DNA from: Mesodorylaimus sp. YZB2_4
Taxonomy: Eukaryota; Nematoda; Enoplea; Dorylaimida; Dorylaimidae
Assembly (NCBI GenBank): GCA_030248295.1
Contig: JASANH010000134.1
Span: forward strand, 35,349-99,348
DNA length: 64,000 nt
Direction of reading: 5' to 3'
The position numbers and the translations under genes were made by a program. This document shows, one piece after another, positions 47,030-58,249 of the stretch (position 1 is the first letter of the stretch; each line of letters opens with the position of its first letter). The notes below the pieces were generated by a model. That model was not told the origin of the DNA. It saw nothing but the letters and a program-made list of their open reading frames with translations, and did not search any database.

Positions 47030-47793
47030 ATTTCCAAAAAAAGTCCGTTATCGACAACAAACGGTTAGCCCAGCCACCGTACTCTGACCAAATGGAAGGC
47101 GAGACTAGGTTGGCTGAGCTCCCTCGGCGACGCATGCTTGCGAGTACGTTTCTGTGAATGATATAGTATCTAATGCATCACGGAATGGCTGCTTCCGTAC
47201 TAATTTCGACGATACTAGCTGAACTTTTGATGGTGTGTAGTGCGTATCCACCAAATAAAGTATGTCGTGGTCAGGGCCCAGGATCAACCCATCACAGTGG
47301 CGGGCTTGCAGAGCCAGAGGCCACTGTCGTTGTAAAGCGGCATTGTACATGCAGATATGGCATAACTTTTATGTTGAGCATGCGGGTGATAGTTATGCGA
47401 GCTGGAAAGGTGAAATACCCTGGTTCCTGGAGAGGTAAAGTAGCCGCGTATCGATGCGTCATCATGTGCACAGGCTTGCGATTGAATAGCTCGTTGTTGA
47501 ACGAAGCATTGTCGATTAGGGTAGGTGCTTTACTAACAGCTATGTATATCAGGTACTCTTGCAGAAGTGGCCTTTTTCGCTTGTACCAACCAATCACCCA
47601 GTGCTTGTGGCATGTTGCTTTAATGCAGGAGTAGGCAAAATTTTTTTCAAGACATACAGTACGAGGTATACTTGATCACCACAACCTACAATTGTCGCCG
47701 AGGGAGCCCAGCCAACCTAGTCTCGCCTTCCATTTGGTCAGAGTAAGGTGGCTGGGCTAACCGTTTGTTGTCGATAACGGACTTTTTTTGGAA
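47030..47793. repeat. MITE family B, complete
   Basis: Arms 47,030-47,130 and 47,693-47,793 are near-perfect reverse complements ('cgataacggactttttttgg', 'ggtggctgggctaaccg', 'cgccgagggagc'), with an unrelated 560-bp centre. An extra arm lies at 13,408-13,516. No transposase ORF in the centre. Confidence 0.85.
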
Positions 47794-48135
47794 ATACCAA
47801 TACTTTTTCGCGTCTAATTTCCATTTTAAATGTCTAGTGTGATAGGCTCTAATCCATATACTCACCGTCTGACATTTTCACTTTATTCAAGACCCTACAG
47901 TACGAACTGCAGTAATCGTAAGAGGAGCTATGACTCTGCGTATACTAACGTCACTGTGCACTTGTGGGTCAGGCAGGGCAGTCGGTGGCCTAGTACATTC
48001 TGCTTAGCGGGATGGCGCCTCTAGTTCAACATTTATTCAACATCTGCTTCTTTGATATGTACGATGTTCGATAAGCAGATAACCCCAAAGAAATTGGGAG
48101 GGCAATCATAGTACAGCCAATCGATCGATGGCAAA
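47794..48135. other. No gene seen
   Basis: Downstream flank of the zinc-knuckle gene. No clear AATAAA on the minus strand was found immediately after the stop. Confidence 0.35.
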
Positions 48136-48792
48136 TCACTTATCGTTTGAGGCCGATGTGTTTGGGCAATCTCTCGCTAAGTGGCCAAGTTTGCTGCATG
48201 CATAGCATTTCTCTAGAAAGAGCATATAACTCTTGGATCAAGCCAAAATGCTAAAGAAGCGCATACTTTGTTTTCCGCTCTGGGCCCCGCGGAATCGTCC
48301 TCGTTTACTGCTTGTCGAGCCTCGGCGATCAGACCCACTGAACATCGCTTTCGCAAATAACAAATGAGCTTCAGCGAACGTTTCCGCTACAAAAGTGACA
48401 CGTACTCTACATATTCTTACAGTAAAGGTTAAAATATGACATCATGGGAGGCAACTTGTCTACGAAATATATTTCCCTGTGTATTTGCTATTCTGCGCAA
48501 AGCAGACGGTGCCATATAGGCCATATGGGGTGGACACAGGACTTATGGCGCTGCTAGTACTGCAGGTAAGCTTGTATACTAGCTGTGCACACTCACCTAT
48601 TTGAGCATTGAAACCATAATGTTTTTCGCGTCGCAATTTCGGAATTCGCTTTAGTGGAGTTTTCAGTCCGGGACGTTCTGTCTTTGAGTTGCTCGAGTCC
48701 GTGTCGTGGGAGCCTTGCGCCGGAGGTTGAACAGCAATTTTTGTAGTCGTGGAGGTGTTATTGGTTTCATCCATTGGCGAAGTTCCATTCAT
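48136..48792 (-). CDS. CCHC zinc-knuckle protein, three coding exons
   Basis: Exon 1 48,792-48,597 starts MNGTSPMDETNNTSTTTKIA and ends FNAQI with donor GTGAGT. Exon 2 48,386-48,267 (acceptor TTTTGTAG) reads AETFAEAHLLFAKAMFSG, then a basic RG stretch (KRGRFRGAQSGK), with donor GTATGC. Exon 3 48,212-48,136 (acceptor CTTTCTAG) reads KCYACSKLGHLARDCP and ends at TGA after 8 more codons. The phases match across both introns (192-210 and 54 bp) and the total is 393 nt, or 130 aa plus stop. An alternative acceptor AG for exon 2 (48,404) adds six in-frame residues. The single CX2CX4HX4C knuckle next to an RG patch indicates nucleic-acid binding, probably RNA. This is the best candidate for a functional host gene here, though a domesticated gag is possible. 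I do not recognise an ortholog. Confidence 0.6.
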
Positions 48793-49673
48793 TGTGGCGT
48801 TGAGAATACTGTAATGTTATGGCTGAGTGTGATCGTAAGTTGATTGTAATCAATTATGAACGAGTTTGAGAAATTATAGCAAAAAGGGACTACTGCGGAA
48901 AACTCAGACAACATGCGTACAAAAGTACCACACACAAGTATAGGAAAATTGTGAGGCGCCAGTATGTCGGCAAGCACAGGGCTGAATCGTCGGAGGAGCA
49001 TGACATAGGAAAAGAAGCTTCAAACGGGAACTTAACAGTTCCATCCGCACTGAGGAAAACCTTTAACTGCTTGAAGTGATGTAATAGGTGAAAAGTTAAT
49101 AAGGGCAAAGATGTCTTCACGCAATCGTCCCTAGTATTTGTCACACGGCAACTTTGTGTGCTGACAGTCATCAGAGAATACAAGAGCTACTCATGCGAGT
49201 GCTAAACTTTCTGAGAACTAAGCTTGCGAGACACGTACTCAAATAGTCATGTAACAGGCACGTCAACAAAAAACAAAACGATCTACCAGATTTCGAAATA
49301 AAGTCAATCAAAGGCAATTCAAACACCAACCATCAAGAACAACATTATCAAGGTCAAACGTTTTAAACCGGGCAACATATGTAAGACTTGTCTGCCAATT
49401 CCGACCCGACATAAGAGTATCCGGTAATAGAAACTGATCAGTTTATCGACCTATAACATCAGTATTAACAAAATACGTTGGCAAGGCCAATAGTATTCAC
49501 CGATTTTGAGCTTCTAAACCTCACAACCAAATAAAAAAACGCAAATTACGAAATAACATTTACCACGTACAGTACTATGAAGTAGCCGTAGTACGGTACT
49601 ATCACTATCATCTTAGTGTACTGCGACATACATACTAGTAAATACAAAAGTCACAGTACTGACGCAGGCGAGC
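48793..49673. other. No recognisable gene
   Basis: Upstream flank of the zinc-knuckle gene and downstream flank of the Helitron. Minus-strand frames of 70-97 codons have no motif. The Helitron 3' end should lie between here and 49,674, but no CTRR-type end with a hairpin could be fixed by eye. Confidence 0.4.
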
Positions 49674-50560
49674 TCACAGTATCCTCACTGAGAACGGCTC
49701 TTTTGGTGGTGAAGCTGCCTCCAGCAAAAGGAAACTGATGGTGCTTAAGTCTTTTGGAAGTCCTTCTCCGACAGCCAAAGTAACAACAGAATCATTGCAA
49801 TGCCACCAGGTGGCACCTCGTCTGACGTAAGCTATGTAGCGGCCAGATGCCATGCCTAAGCCGATATGCTCAATTGCTGCCACAACCCGAAATGTCGAGC
49901 GCCCCAAAATAACGAGATCAGGGTTGAAGTCTCTCACACCAGCTGCGTCTGGTATCCCGCGAGAATGACGAAATACCCATACCAGGAACTGACCTGGGGC
50001 GGACACAATGTCACACCTCTTTCTCACTTTGCCCTCCCGCAAACACATTCTGCAAGGTCGCTCTCCATCATGTCTGTATCCCAGTATCATTTCTTCAATG
50101 GTCCGATTAGCCCACGGCAGCACAAGCAAGTACGATGTCTCCTCAATGCTATTGCTGCTCCACGTGTGTCCACACCCTGTGTAGTCGCACACGAACGTCT
50201 CCCGTGTAAGCACACGGAACAGGTCCAGCATTTTTGCTTTTTGAATCACTGCCTGTATGTATGAACTTGCCTTTAGCGGATAGCGCCAGTCGTAAACGTT
50301 GCGTTGATAGGACAGCTGGTTTCTGCTGCATCTCTTGTTGTTCATACTCATCGCAAAATGACACCAGCTCATGCTGAAACGGTTTCATTTGTGCATGGAC
50401 CAGATTATAGCACGCATTCCGGAAGCTATGCAGTGACATCAGTGCCTGGATTCAAGCATTGGAATAGCACACCACCCCAGACGAATTGCATAAGCCAGGT
50501 GGGTTCACTGATAACACCCTGTTCACTAGCCCCATATTTGACACACGGCGAGCACCACCA
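49674..50560 (-). pseudogene. Ubiquitin-specific-protease-like domain fused to Helitron
   Basis: Directly after the helicase, the same frame reaches GLCNSSGVVCYSNA, the Cys box of C19 peptidases (GL.N.G..CY.NA type). A TGA (50,452) stands where one residue is expected before IQALMSLHSFRNACYN. After a shift the minus-strand frame has paired-Cys fingers (CDYTGCGHTW, then PCRMC and KRCDI), FLVWVFRH, and a His-box region AAIEHIGLGMASGRYIAYVR followed by GATWWHCNDS. Ubiquitin-specific proteases cut ubiquitin from proteins. The His box normally reads SGHY; here the codon at 49,839-49,841 encodes Arg, so the active site is probably dead even without the stop and frameshift. Whether it was active in the parent element is unknown. 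An OTU-type protease is the better-known Helitron companion; this looks different. Confidence 0.7.
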
Positions 50561-52493
50561 GGTTGCACGCCTTCAGTCTTTTGGTTTATAACACCTGGCA
50601 CTATCGCAATCAAGTCCGCTGCATGGCCAGAGCTGATCGTGCTCATGTTTTTCATCTTTTGGCGCTTCCTTCCTGTTCCGCCAAAATCAACTACACGGCC
50701 TGCCATTTCAGGCTCTATTGGCTTCCTTTTTTTAGCTGTACAAATCGTTTCATTGACAGCAGCCTTTCGTTTGTAGGCACAACGTGTCTTACACTTGGCT
50801 TCTGGCTTCTTTTTCTTGCTTTTTCTCGCCTGCATTTGTCCTTCATCATCGACAGCTACTGGTTGCACATCCTGTTGTAGAGCGCTGCACCAAGCACGGT
50901 CACGTACTTTCTTCAGCTTCTTGCTCGACACGACTAGCTGCGGAAGGTGCGACTCATTTTCCTGACGCAATCGATTTATTTCCTTCACGCACTTGGCATT
51001 AGCACGAGCCATACTCGGATCAAAGTTCATCAAGTGGAGACCTGCTAGAGTCCTCACGCGAGACAAAGCAACGTACGTCATGCCTGCACCAGCGTCCTTG
51101 CTAAAGACGGTATTGCCAACATCAATCATAGCTTGGAACACACTCTCGCCTTGTGCCTTGTGAATGGTCATGGCATAGGACAAGATGAGTGGGAACTGCT
51201 TTCGGTCAACATACATCTGCTTCGTCAGTTCGAACTTGACAGTCGGCCTTTGAATTACGACCACGTTGGACACCTTGTCGAACTTGACAAGCACCTTGTC
51301 CACGACTTTCCCACAGGGAGAATACTCAAAACCAGTCACACAGCCGACAGCTCCGTTCACCAAGCCGCTCGCAATGTCAAAATTTCTCCTCAGCATGACT
51401 CGTGCGCCAATAGAAAGGCGAAGACTCTCCTCAATGCCAGCAGTTTCTCTGCTGCCCTCCTTGGCTGTCATTTTTCTAAGCTGCTCCTCCGCTTTCTCAG
51501 CTTGTTGCTTCGAAGCACGGCGGCCCAGGTACACAAAACTGTCAATTGCTGGTATTTCAATCACTGAACTCGATCCTGCGTCGAGCATGCAACTGTTAAA
51601 TTCGTTGACCATTTTTTGTAAGGCCATTAGACAGACCATTTCTCGGCCGTCCTTGCGCAGTTGCAGGTATCTCTGAGCGAAGGCTTCCAATGGCTCCACT
51701 TGCGATGGCAGAGGGATCAGCTGACCCTGCAGCACACAAACATCCTCTTCAGTCATTTGGCCAAATCGTAGCCTGTCCTGAATACCCGCAAATGCGGGAT
51801 CCTCTTTCTGTCTCATATTGATGGTAAGCTCATCATAGGCAAATGTTCCTCACAGCTCAGGCGCGCCCCAACCACCAACGATCTTGTTCGCTTGTGCAGC
51901 GGTCAGTTCTTGGAAAGGTGGACCATCACCACAGGGCGGCAGCTGCGCCAAGTCACCCATGACGATTACGTTCAGCCCTCCGAACAGTATGTGCTCCCCG
52001 TTCCTGCTGAAAATTTCGTTCAGACGTAAATGAACATACGCAAGGAGAACGTTCGACACCATGCTCACTTCGTCGATGACCAAAACTTTCACTTGTTTCA
52101 GGTAAGTGCGCAACTGCTTGCACACATCGTCAGACAGTGGAGAGTATGCACTCTTGAGTCCATGTTGCACTGGTAACTGCAACAGCCTGTGCAACGTCAT
52201 GCCGTTCACATTGAAAGCAGCCGAGCTAGTGGAGGCCGCGACTGCGACACTGGTCCCATTCGTCCCGCACTGGTCATTCATCCACAACTTCAGGGTGTTA
52301 ATCAAGAAACTCTTACCTGTGCCACCTGCTCCACTGATAAACAATCGCAAGGGCTCTGTGCTCTCTTGCATGTGGTTCGTGATCTTATCAAAGATGCGCT
52401 TCTGGTCACTGTTGAGACTGCTAATCATCTCTTCCAGGCTTTCCTCAGGAGCATTTTGCAAGGCTCCTCGAACTCCTGCATGGCTAATGCCGC
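50561..52493 (-). pseudogene. Helitron Pif1-family helicase domain
   Basis: Motif order on the minus strand: SLNSDQKRIFDKI, Walker A GAGGTGKSF, VLVIDEVSMV (motif II), VIVMGDLAQLPP (motif III), then after TGA at 51,850 TFAYDELTINMRQKEDPAFA, LSIGARVMLRRNFDI, NGAVG, TIHKAQGESVF (motif V) and LSRVRTLAGLHLMNFDPS (motif VI). It would unwind DNA during rolling-circle transposition. The 51,850 TGA is in the same frame on both sides, at a position where the family usually has an aromatic residue. The frame from the upstream segment must shift near 52,500 to enter this domain. Confidence 0.9.
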
Positions 52494-53247
52494 CTAGATT
52501 GGTTCGCCCAGCACTTCGGGTTCTCTGTCGACCTCTTGGCTCGCTGCGTTCTTCTCTTTTTCGATGGCCTGTTTGTTTTTCTGCGCTTCCTCTTCCCGCA
52601 GCACCAAACGAGAGTGGTACTCAGCCAGTTGCTCGCTGTGCAATAGTTCGCGTTCGAACACTGGAATGCAGCTTCCTGCATTAGCGTCGATCAATTCTTC
52701 ACTCTCGCTTCTGAAGGGCTTGAACAGCAAAAGCAGCGAGTAGCAATACTCTTCCCGTCTTTCTTGGAAGTTATAAATTACATGACTGACCAAATATGGC
52801 TTGGTTCGTACACTCAGCCGTCCATTCGCCACCGTTTTAAACGCCAAGGGACCAGTGTTGGACATCGAGTCTCGATCATGCAAACGCACGAAATCATAGA
52901 GGCACATGTTCTCAAGGCACTCCGGCCTGTCTGGGTAATACGTTGAGATCCAACTGTTTTCGTACTTGTCAGTTGACTCTGGATCCATGTCCTTTAACTT
53001 GGCCAATGGTTTCAGTATTCGAGGGCGTAAGTGTGGCTGCCTCGAGCAGATGTACTTGACAGATCAGCTTTTCCCGAACAGGTTTTGACCGAGTAGCAAA
53101 TCGGCAGCTTCGTACGCGCCGCATTCCCTCATGGCCAACAACCGACAGCCGATATTGAACAGACGCGAGTAGGTCGAGCTGTCCTGCTTCAGACTGTCCC
53201 ACAAATCTTGCAAGACGGACTTTTTTTTTGGTCACATAGTTAACAAT
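52494..53247 (-). pseudogene. Helitron Rep to helicase linker region
   Basis: After a frameshift in a nine-A run (minus strand, about 53,221-53,229) the frame reads LQDLWDSLKQDS, then MRECGAYEAADLLLGQNLFG and K-S before TGA at 53,064. It continues SVKYICSRQPHLRPR, MDPESTDKYENSWISTYYPD and a charged end, EEEAQKNKQAIEKEKNAA, before TAG at 52,494. The REC.A.EAA..L.G segment is typical of Helitrons between Rep and helicase. Confidence 0.75.
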
Positions 53248-54731
53248 TTAGTTGACAACCGCGTGCGTGTTCTCGCCAATAAACTGAATTTCCATGTTGG
53301 CCTGCCACAGCAGCAGCAGCTCAGCATTATAGTCATTCACTGTTCTCTCAGAGGGTCCACGGGGGAGATAGTAAAGGCGAGACTCGCTCTTGCCTCTCAG
53401 CCGCTGGCCCACGTTTTTCAGCGGGTCGTTCAGCGTGGCAGCCTCGCTCACTTGCCTCGGAAATTTAAACCTGCATCTACCCCTTATCTTCTTGCAGTAC
53501 TTGTTGCACCAGTGCATTTGGTAGGTTGTGACCAGCTTGTGCAACAGTGGCTCGTTATTTTTATTCGGCAAACGACAGGTGGCATACTTTTGTATGAACT
53601 CGAGCACAGTTTCTGGTGGGTCAAGGCCTAGCCTGGGGGCATCTTCCACCCATACCACCATGTGGAAATGGGGCGCTCCTCTCGACTGGTACTCCACTCT
53701 CCAAAAAAAGTTGTTCACATGCCCTAGCGGGCCATCCTTGTTCAGAATAACTTTCTTCATAATGCTCTGAAGCGATGGTGAAAGTGCCTGCTTGCACTGA
53801 CTGGGTCGGTAGCGCATCGCTCACCATTACTCATTTTGTTGAACTCTTGCACACACTTGTTCACTTCGATCATCATCTCCTGTATATCCTGCCAGTCTTC
53901 CGAGTACTCAGCTGCACTGAACGTGAGAAACCAGCATGGCGGGCCCAACTCTCGAACCATTGTCCGTAGGTCCATGCGCTGCTGGTTCCAATACTCGGCT
54001 CTTCCACGCACCTTTTGAAAGGCTGTGTATAAGTTGGCTTCCAGCTCCTGCTCACCCCTGCCTACATTTTTCACGAACTCGCCGACAGTCATGTTGTTGT
54101 AAGCATAGCTGTTGCGGAGTGCTTGGCTTATCGAGTTTGCGAAAGCCCTCAACTGATACTTGTGCAGCAAGTAGAACAAGTACTGGTGATCGTGCCTGAA
54201 CTTGATATTCTCGTTGTACAAGCGACTAGTCACAAAGACTGCATTCGACAACTTTGACTCCCGCTTCTCCCCTTCACCATTCCTGCCGTCTGGGTACAAG
54301 TGCGGGAAGCACCAGAGATCTGATTTTTCTTCTCTTGGATCGATACGTTCAGCGTTCACTTTTTCCATCTGATACAGCTCCAGATCAGACGCGTCTGGCT
54401 TTCTTTTAAAAAGCGGTTGCACGGTGAAAAAGTGTACTATCTTTTCTTCATCCTTCTCATCGATTTTCCTGATCATGGCTTTTTTCGCAAAATACTCGCA
54501 CTCTTTCACGATCTCCTCGTCGCACCCGTCCTCTGTCATTTTAACAGTGCTAAACGGGTCCCAGCCATCGGCAACATCCCTGTACTCCGGGTTTATCTCT
54601 TTCAACTTTTCGATTGCCTTTTTTATCTTTGGCACGTCGACTAGGGCTTTCCAAACCACCTTATTTTTAGTCGGAGTACCATACACTACAATGAACATGT
54701 TCTGGTCGGATGGCATGCCTCCCGGAAGCAC
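53248..54731 (-). pseudogene. Helitron Rep (HUH nuclease) region
   Basis: From LPGGMPSDQNMFIVVYG the frame runs through a conserved N-terminal region to CWFLTFSAAEYSEDWQDIQE (motif 1 type). After a one-base shift near 53,760 it passes KKVILNKDGPLGHVNNFFWR to EYQSRGAPHFHMVVWVED, which has the HUH metal-binding pair His-Phe-His. Near the end, AVVN is followed by TAA (53,248) and then IVNYVTK, where the family carries its catalytic tyrosine motif. The second Tyr and Lys remain, but the stop replaces the expected first Tyr. Rep nicks DNA and becomes linked to it through Tyr. The copy is inactive. Confidence 0.85.
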
Positions 54732-56920
54732 TTGGCCTTCTGCACAAAGTGCCTCTCAAACTCGTTTGAGTCCTTCAACTCGGCAGGCGTATCAGCTACC
54801 TCCAGTTGGTTGAAAACTGAAATTGGTGCGTGTTTCGCGCCGTTGGCTCCACCTTTAGTCAAATGAGAGAAGCAACGATGACAGACGTACAGCTTGCTTT
54901 TGTCCCGGCACTCCGCCTCAGTTGTACCGTACAGCTGCAGCCACAGATCGTTGCACGACTTCTCTGCATTCTTTCGTGTCATGCTAGTTCCAGTGTAAAC
55001 CTTCACTGTGCCCGTTTTGTCATCAGGGACAAACTGCACTTGACGCACTTGAGTCCCGTAGTGCAAGATACGACACAAGGCGCAGCTATACACAGGCTTC
55101 CGATGTACGTCCTTCAGAAACTCGAGTGCATAAGGTAAGTGCTTTATTTTCACTTCTACGCCATCTGCCGTATTTTCGACTTCGACTAAATCCGATGCCA
55201 CTGCAGCATCTGGACCAGACAGCATGAGCACCGTCTTCTCCAGTGCATCTTCGTCTCCCTTCACCAGAGCCGTGTCGATGGCATTTAGCTGTCTGTCCAG
55301 TGCTTGGACGTCATAGACCGCACTGAGTAGATTGTGCACAGAAGGATAGTGCACACCCATTCGTCGTAAGAAAAGTAAATCGCTATCGCAATTGCCAAGC
55401 AAGCAAGCGATTGAATGACTGAGTTTGTCGGTCACAACTACCTCGTAGTCCAGCACGCTGCTGCTCGTGATCTTTTCTGGACCGACTGGGTCACTTTTCT
55501 GTGGATGTTTCAGATGCGTGCACGCATCAATTCCATCTGCCAAATACCGCCTGAAATTTTTTTCTTGCACCATTCTTGTGCATAAGGTAAGCAGTCGGAC
55601 AAGGCAATTATCAGGCAAGACGCATGTTCCTAGTGCATTACACGGCCACACTTCACGGTCTTTTGCCTTCACTTTTACTGCGTCACGACTCTCATCATCA
55701 TGCACAGCAACAGGGACCTCGTCTGCGCGTCCCTCGCTGTGACAGGTGTGCCACTCAGGTGTCCACTTGGCGGCAATCACATCGCCATCAAACACTTTGT
55801 ACGATGCCTCGTAAAAGTACGGCTCTCTACCTTTCGAGTGCACTGCGCTACCACAAACCTCGTTCAAGTTAGGTTTCTCGCCTTCTGCATTCTCAAACAA
55901 TTTATTGTACCGGTTTTGCAAAGCCAAGATTCTTTTCTTTAACCTCACAACGGCCTTCACGCGGCAGTTCATGACTCGTGTGATAAGGATCTTAGCTTCA
56001 TATTGCCCTCGCTCCATCGGCAGTTTGCTTTTCTTCGCACGCTTGTTCGTCAGAGCTCTCACGAACTTAGCTTCGGCCGCAGCAGCACCGGCACGCAACA
56101 TGGCTATACCTTTGTTGCGGTAGTACTGCTGATCGATAAGCAAATCGATGCGGTGGCGTTGGCGCCTTATCCTGGCCTCTGCCTCCAAATTGTCTCTGAA
56201 TAGGGCTAGACGGTATGCGATCTTTCTGCGAGTGTTCTCGACCTTAATGTACCATTTTTGGTACTTTGACTTGATTTTTGACATCCACTTGGCACGCCAC
56301 ATCCTTTTTGCGCCCATTACTTTTTGTCTGTTCTTCAAAATGTAACGCCTTTTTACAGCTTCTCTAATTTCGGCGTTTTTTAGCTCCCACAGCTTTTTCC
56401 TCAATTTGGCTACTCCTGGGTGTTTTCTCTCCCAGGCCAGTTTAGCTGGTTTTTCCGTCTCCAAATTTTCCTCGCTCCACCGCTTACGAGACATTTTCCT
56501 GATCTCGGGGTTTGCCTCCTCCCAGTTTTTTCGAGACCGCTTCCTGCTCTCAGGCTTCGTACTTTCCCAGTTTTTACGGGACCCTTTCCTGATCGCTGGG
56601 TTCGCCTCCTCCCACATTTTACGAGACCCCTTCCTCGTCCCAGGGTTAGCCTCTTCCCACTTTCCACGAGACTCATTTCGCGTCCCAGGGTTAGCCTCTT
56701 CCCACTTTTCACGTGATGCTCGCATGCATCCAGGATTCCGTTTATTCCAGTCTTGTCGAGCATTTTTCACCCGTGATTTATTTCTCTCCTCCCATCGCTT
56801 CCAAGAGGCGTCATATTTGTCAGGATGAAGCATTCGCCATCTCTGGCCCGCTTTTTTTAGCTTTTGCCTTCTGACATAGTCCTTAGACAGCATTTTCCAA
56901 CGTACAGGCGTACTTTGCAC
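54686..56920 (-). pseudogene. Helitron N-terminal domain with tandem W-E-NP repeats
   Basis: A 744-codon frame from MQSTPVRWKMLSKDYVRRQK. Residues about 45-200 hold nine or ten repeats of 15-16 residues of the type R.SR..WEE.NP.. (for example ASREKWEEANPGTRNESRGK). They are followed by a basic helical region, LKKRILALQNRYNKLF, and a C-terminal zinc-binding-like part (YSCALCRILHYG, YVCHRCFSHL). It joins NQLEVADTPAELKD and FERHFVQKAK, the usual lead-in to Rep. The last ten residues are out of frame, because a shift near 54,725 separates this ORF from LPGGMP. Tandem charged repeats at this position are a common Helitron trait. Confidence 0.8.
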
Positions 56921-57057
56921 CTACTGCTCGAATCCCGATGATCCTGGCTAGGCTTCTAAAGCGCCAAGCGAGGCGTGCACGCATCAAATACCGTTGTACA
57001 ACCTCAGCTTAGCAGCTACAGTAAGCCAACAGCCTGCACGCAGTTCAAACGGAACTG

Positions 57058-57370
57058 GTTTAGGTCTACAAAGAACCGCTCAGTCCGCAAAGAAGTGTTT
57101 ACAGGTCCACAAAGAACCGCTCAGTCCACAAAGAAATGTTTAGAGGTCCACAAAGAACAGCTCAGTCCACAAAGAACTGTTTAGAGGTCCACAAAGAACC
57201 GCTCAGTCCACAAAGAAATGTTTAGAGGTCCACAAAGAACCGCTCAGTCCACAAAGAACTGTTTAGAGGTCCACAAAGAACCGCTCAGTCCACAAAGAAC
57301 TGTTTAGAGGTCCACAAAGAACCGCCCAGTCCACAAAGAACTGTTTACAGGTCCACAAAGGACCACTCAC
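57058..57370. repeat. 41-bp minisatellite, about 7.5 copies
   Basis: Unit 'gtccacaaagaaccgctcag' plus 'tccacaaagaaatgtttaga' and one more base, 41 bp, with units differing at few positions (aactg against aaatg, ttaca against ttaga). Each unit is itself two related halves sharing 'tccacaaagaa'. It lies 138 bp upstream of the first Helitron codon. Confidence 0.9.
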
Positions 57371-58249
57371 GATCAGCGCGCGACTTAAAAAAAATTACTT
57401 CCTCCAACGCACGTAGCAAACGATCGGCCTAAAATGCATTTCTTAACGATTATAACATGAAAGGAAACACGCGTCACACAAGCAATCAGGAAAGCAATCA
57501 ACCGTAGATGTAAGCGACATCAAAAGCAAGCGGACAAGGCGCTATGCACTGTTTACTGCCAAATGGAAGTACAACCAAAGGAATCCGCGACACGAGTATT
57601 GACCAAACAATATCGTACATAAACATTAACATACTGTAGGTGGCCGTTGATTGCCAAATTCGCACCATTCTGTAAGCCTAAAATCAAGCGCCCACAGACT
57701 AATTTGCAATACCTATCTCAACACAACACATTGCTACGAATAACCACGAGAGATTATCAAGCGCTGTATATAACAAAATCCAGCGCGCGCGCTGCCTCTG
57801 GATGCTTCAAGGAAGTGTCAATTATTCGCGAATTAGTAAAGTTCGAATTTTTAATTCGAATTTCAATAGAATATCACCAAAATGTTAAAAATTCAAATTT
57901 TCGCAGGAGTGAAGCCCGAAATAGTGTATCCGTTGAGTAAAGTATACAATCGAGAAATAATTACTGTACCTCTAAGAATATGAAAATACACAGATTGTCG
58001 CTACTCGCTCGCGTCTAGATACGAGCCCTAGGCCTACATGGATTTTTAAAACTATTCCAAACTTGGAAATCAAAACAATAAAAGGAGCCAATTTAATCAC
58101 CAAAATAGAAAATTTAACTGAACAGAACAAACGGAGACTCGTCTTGCGGTCTCCCTCTCTCTCTGCTAGTTACGTGACATTACGAAGGAAAACAACGGCT
58201 AATAACTCATAGAATAGCGCGTATGCGCCGCACGGCTAACAAAAATACT
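57371..58249. other. No recognisable gene
   Basis: AT-rich. A 97-codon plus-strand frame at 57,647-57,940 has no motif and an AT-biased composition. Confidence 0.4.

Larger units (their letters stand above)
49674..56920 (-). mobile_element. Autonomous-type Helitron, degraded
   Basis: One long minus-strand coding unit with the Helitron order: an N-terminal repeat domain, a Rep-type HUH nuclease region, a Pif1-family helicase and a peptidase-like C-terminal domain. It is interrupted by about five frameshifts (near 54,725, 53,760, 53,225, 52,500 and between 50,270 and 50,370) and four in-frame stops (53,248; 53,064; 51,850; 50,452). Helitrons move by rolling-circle replication. Ends were not identified, so the boundaries given are only those of the coding part. 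Confidence 0.85.

Noticed and set aside
50452-53066. Three in-frame TGA codons in the Helitron, possibly a recoded TGA
   Set aside because: TAA and frameshifts occur in the same gene, other elements here carry TAG and TAA, and the residues expected at the TGA sites differ (aromatic, Arg-like, Cys-like), so mutation is simpler.
57058-57370. Evenly repeated short units that could suggest a CRISPR array
   Set aside because: The units are contiguous with no unique spacers, and the context is eukaryotic; it is a minisatellite.
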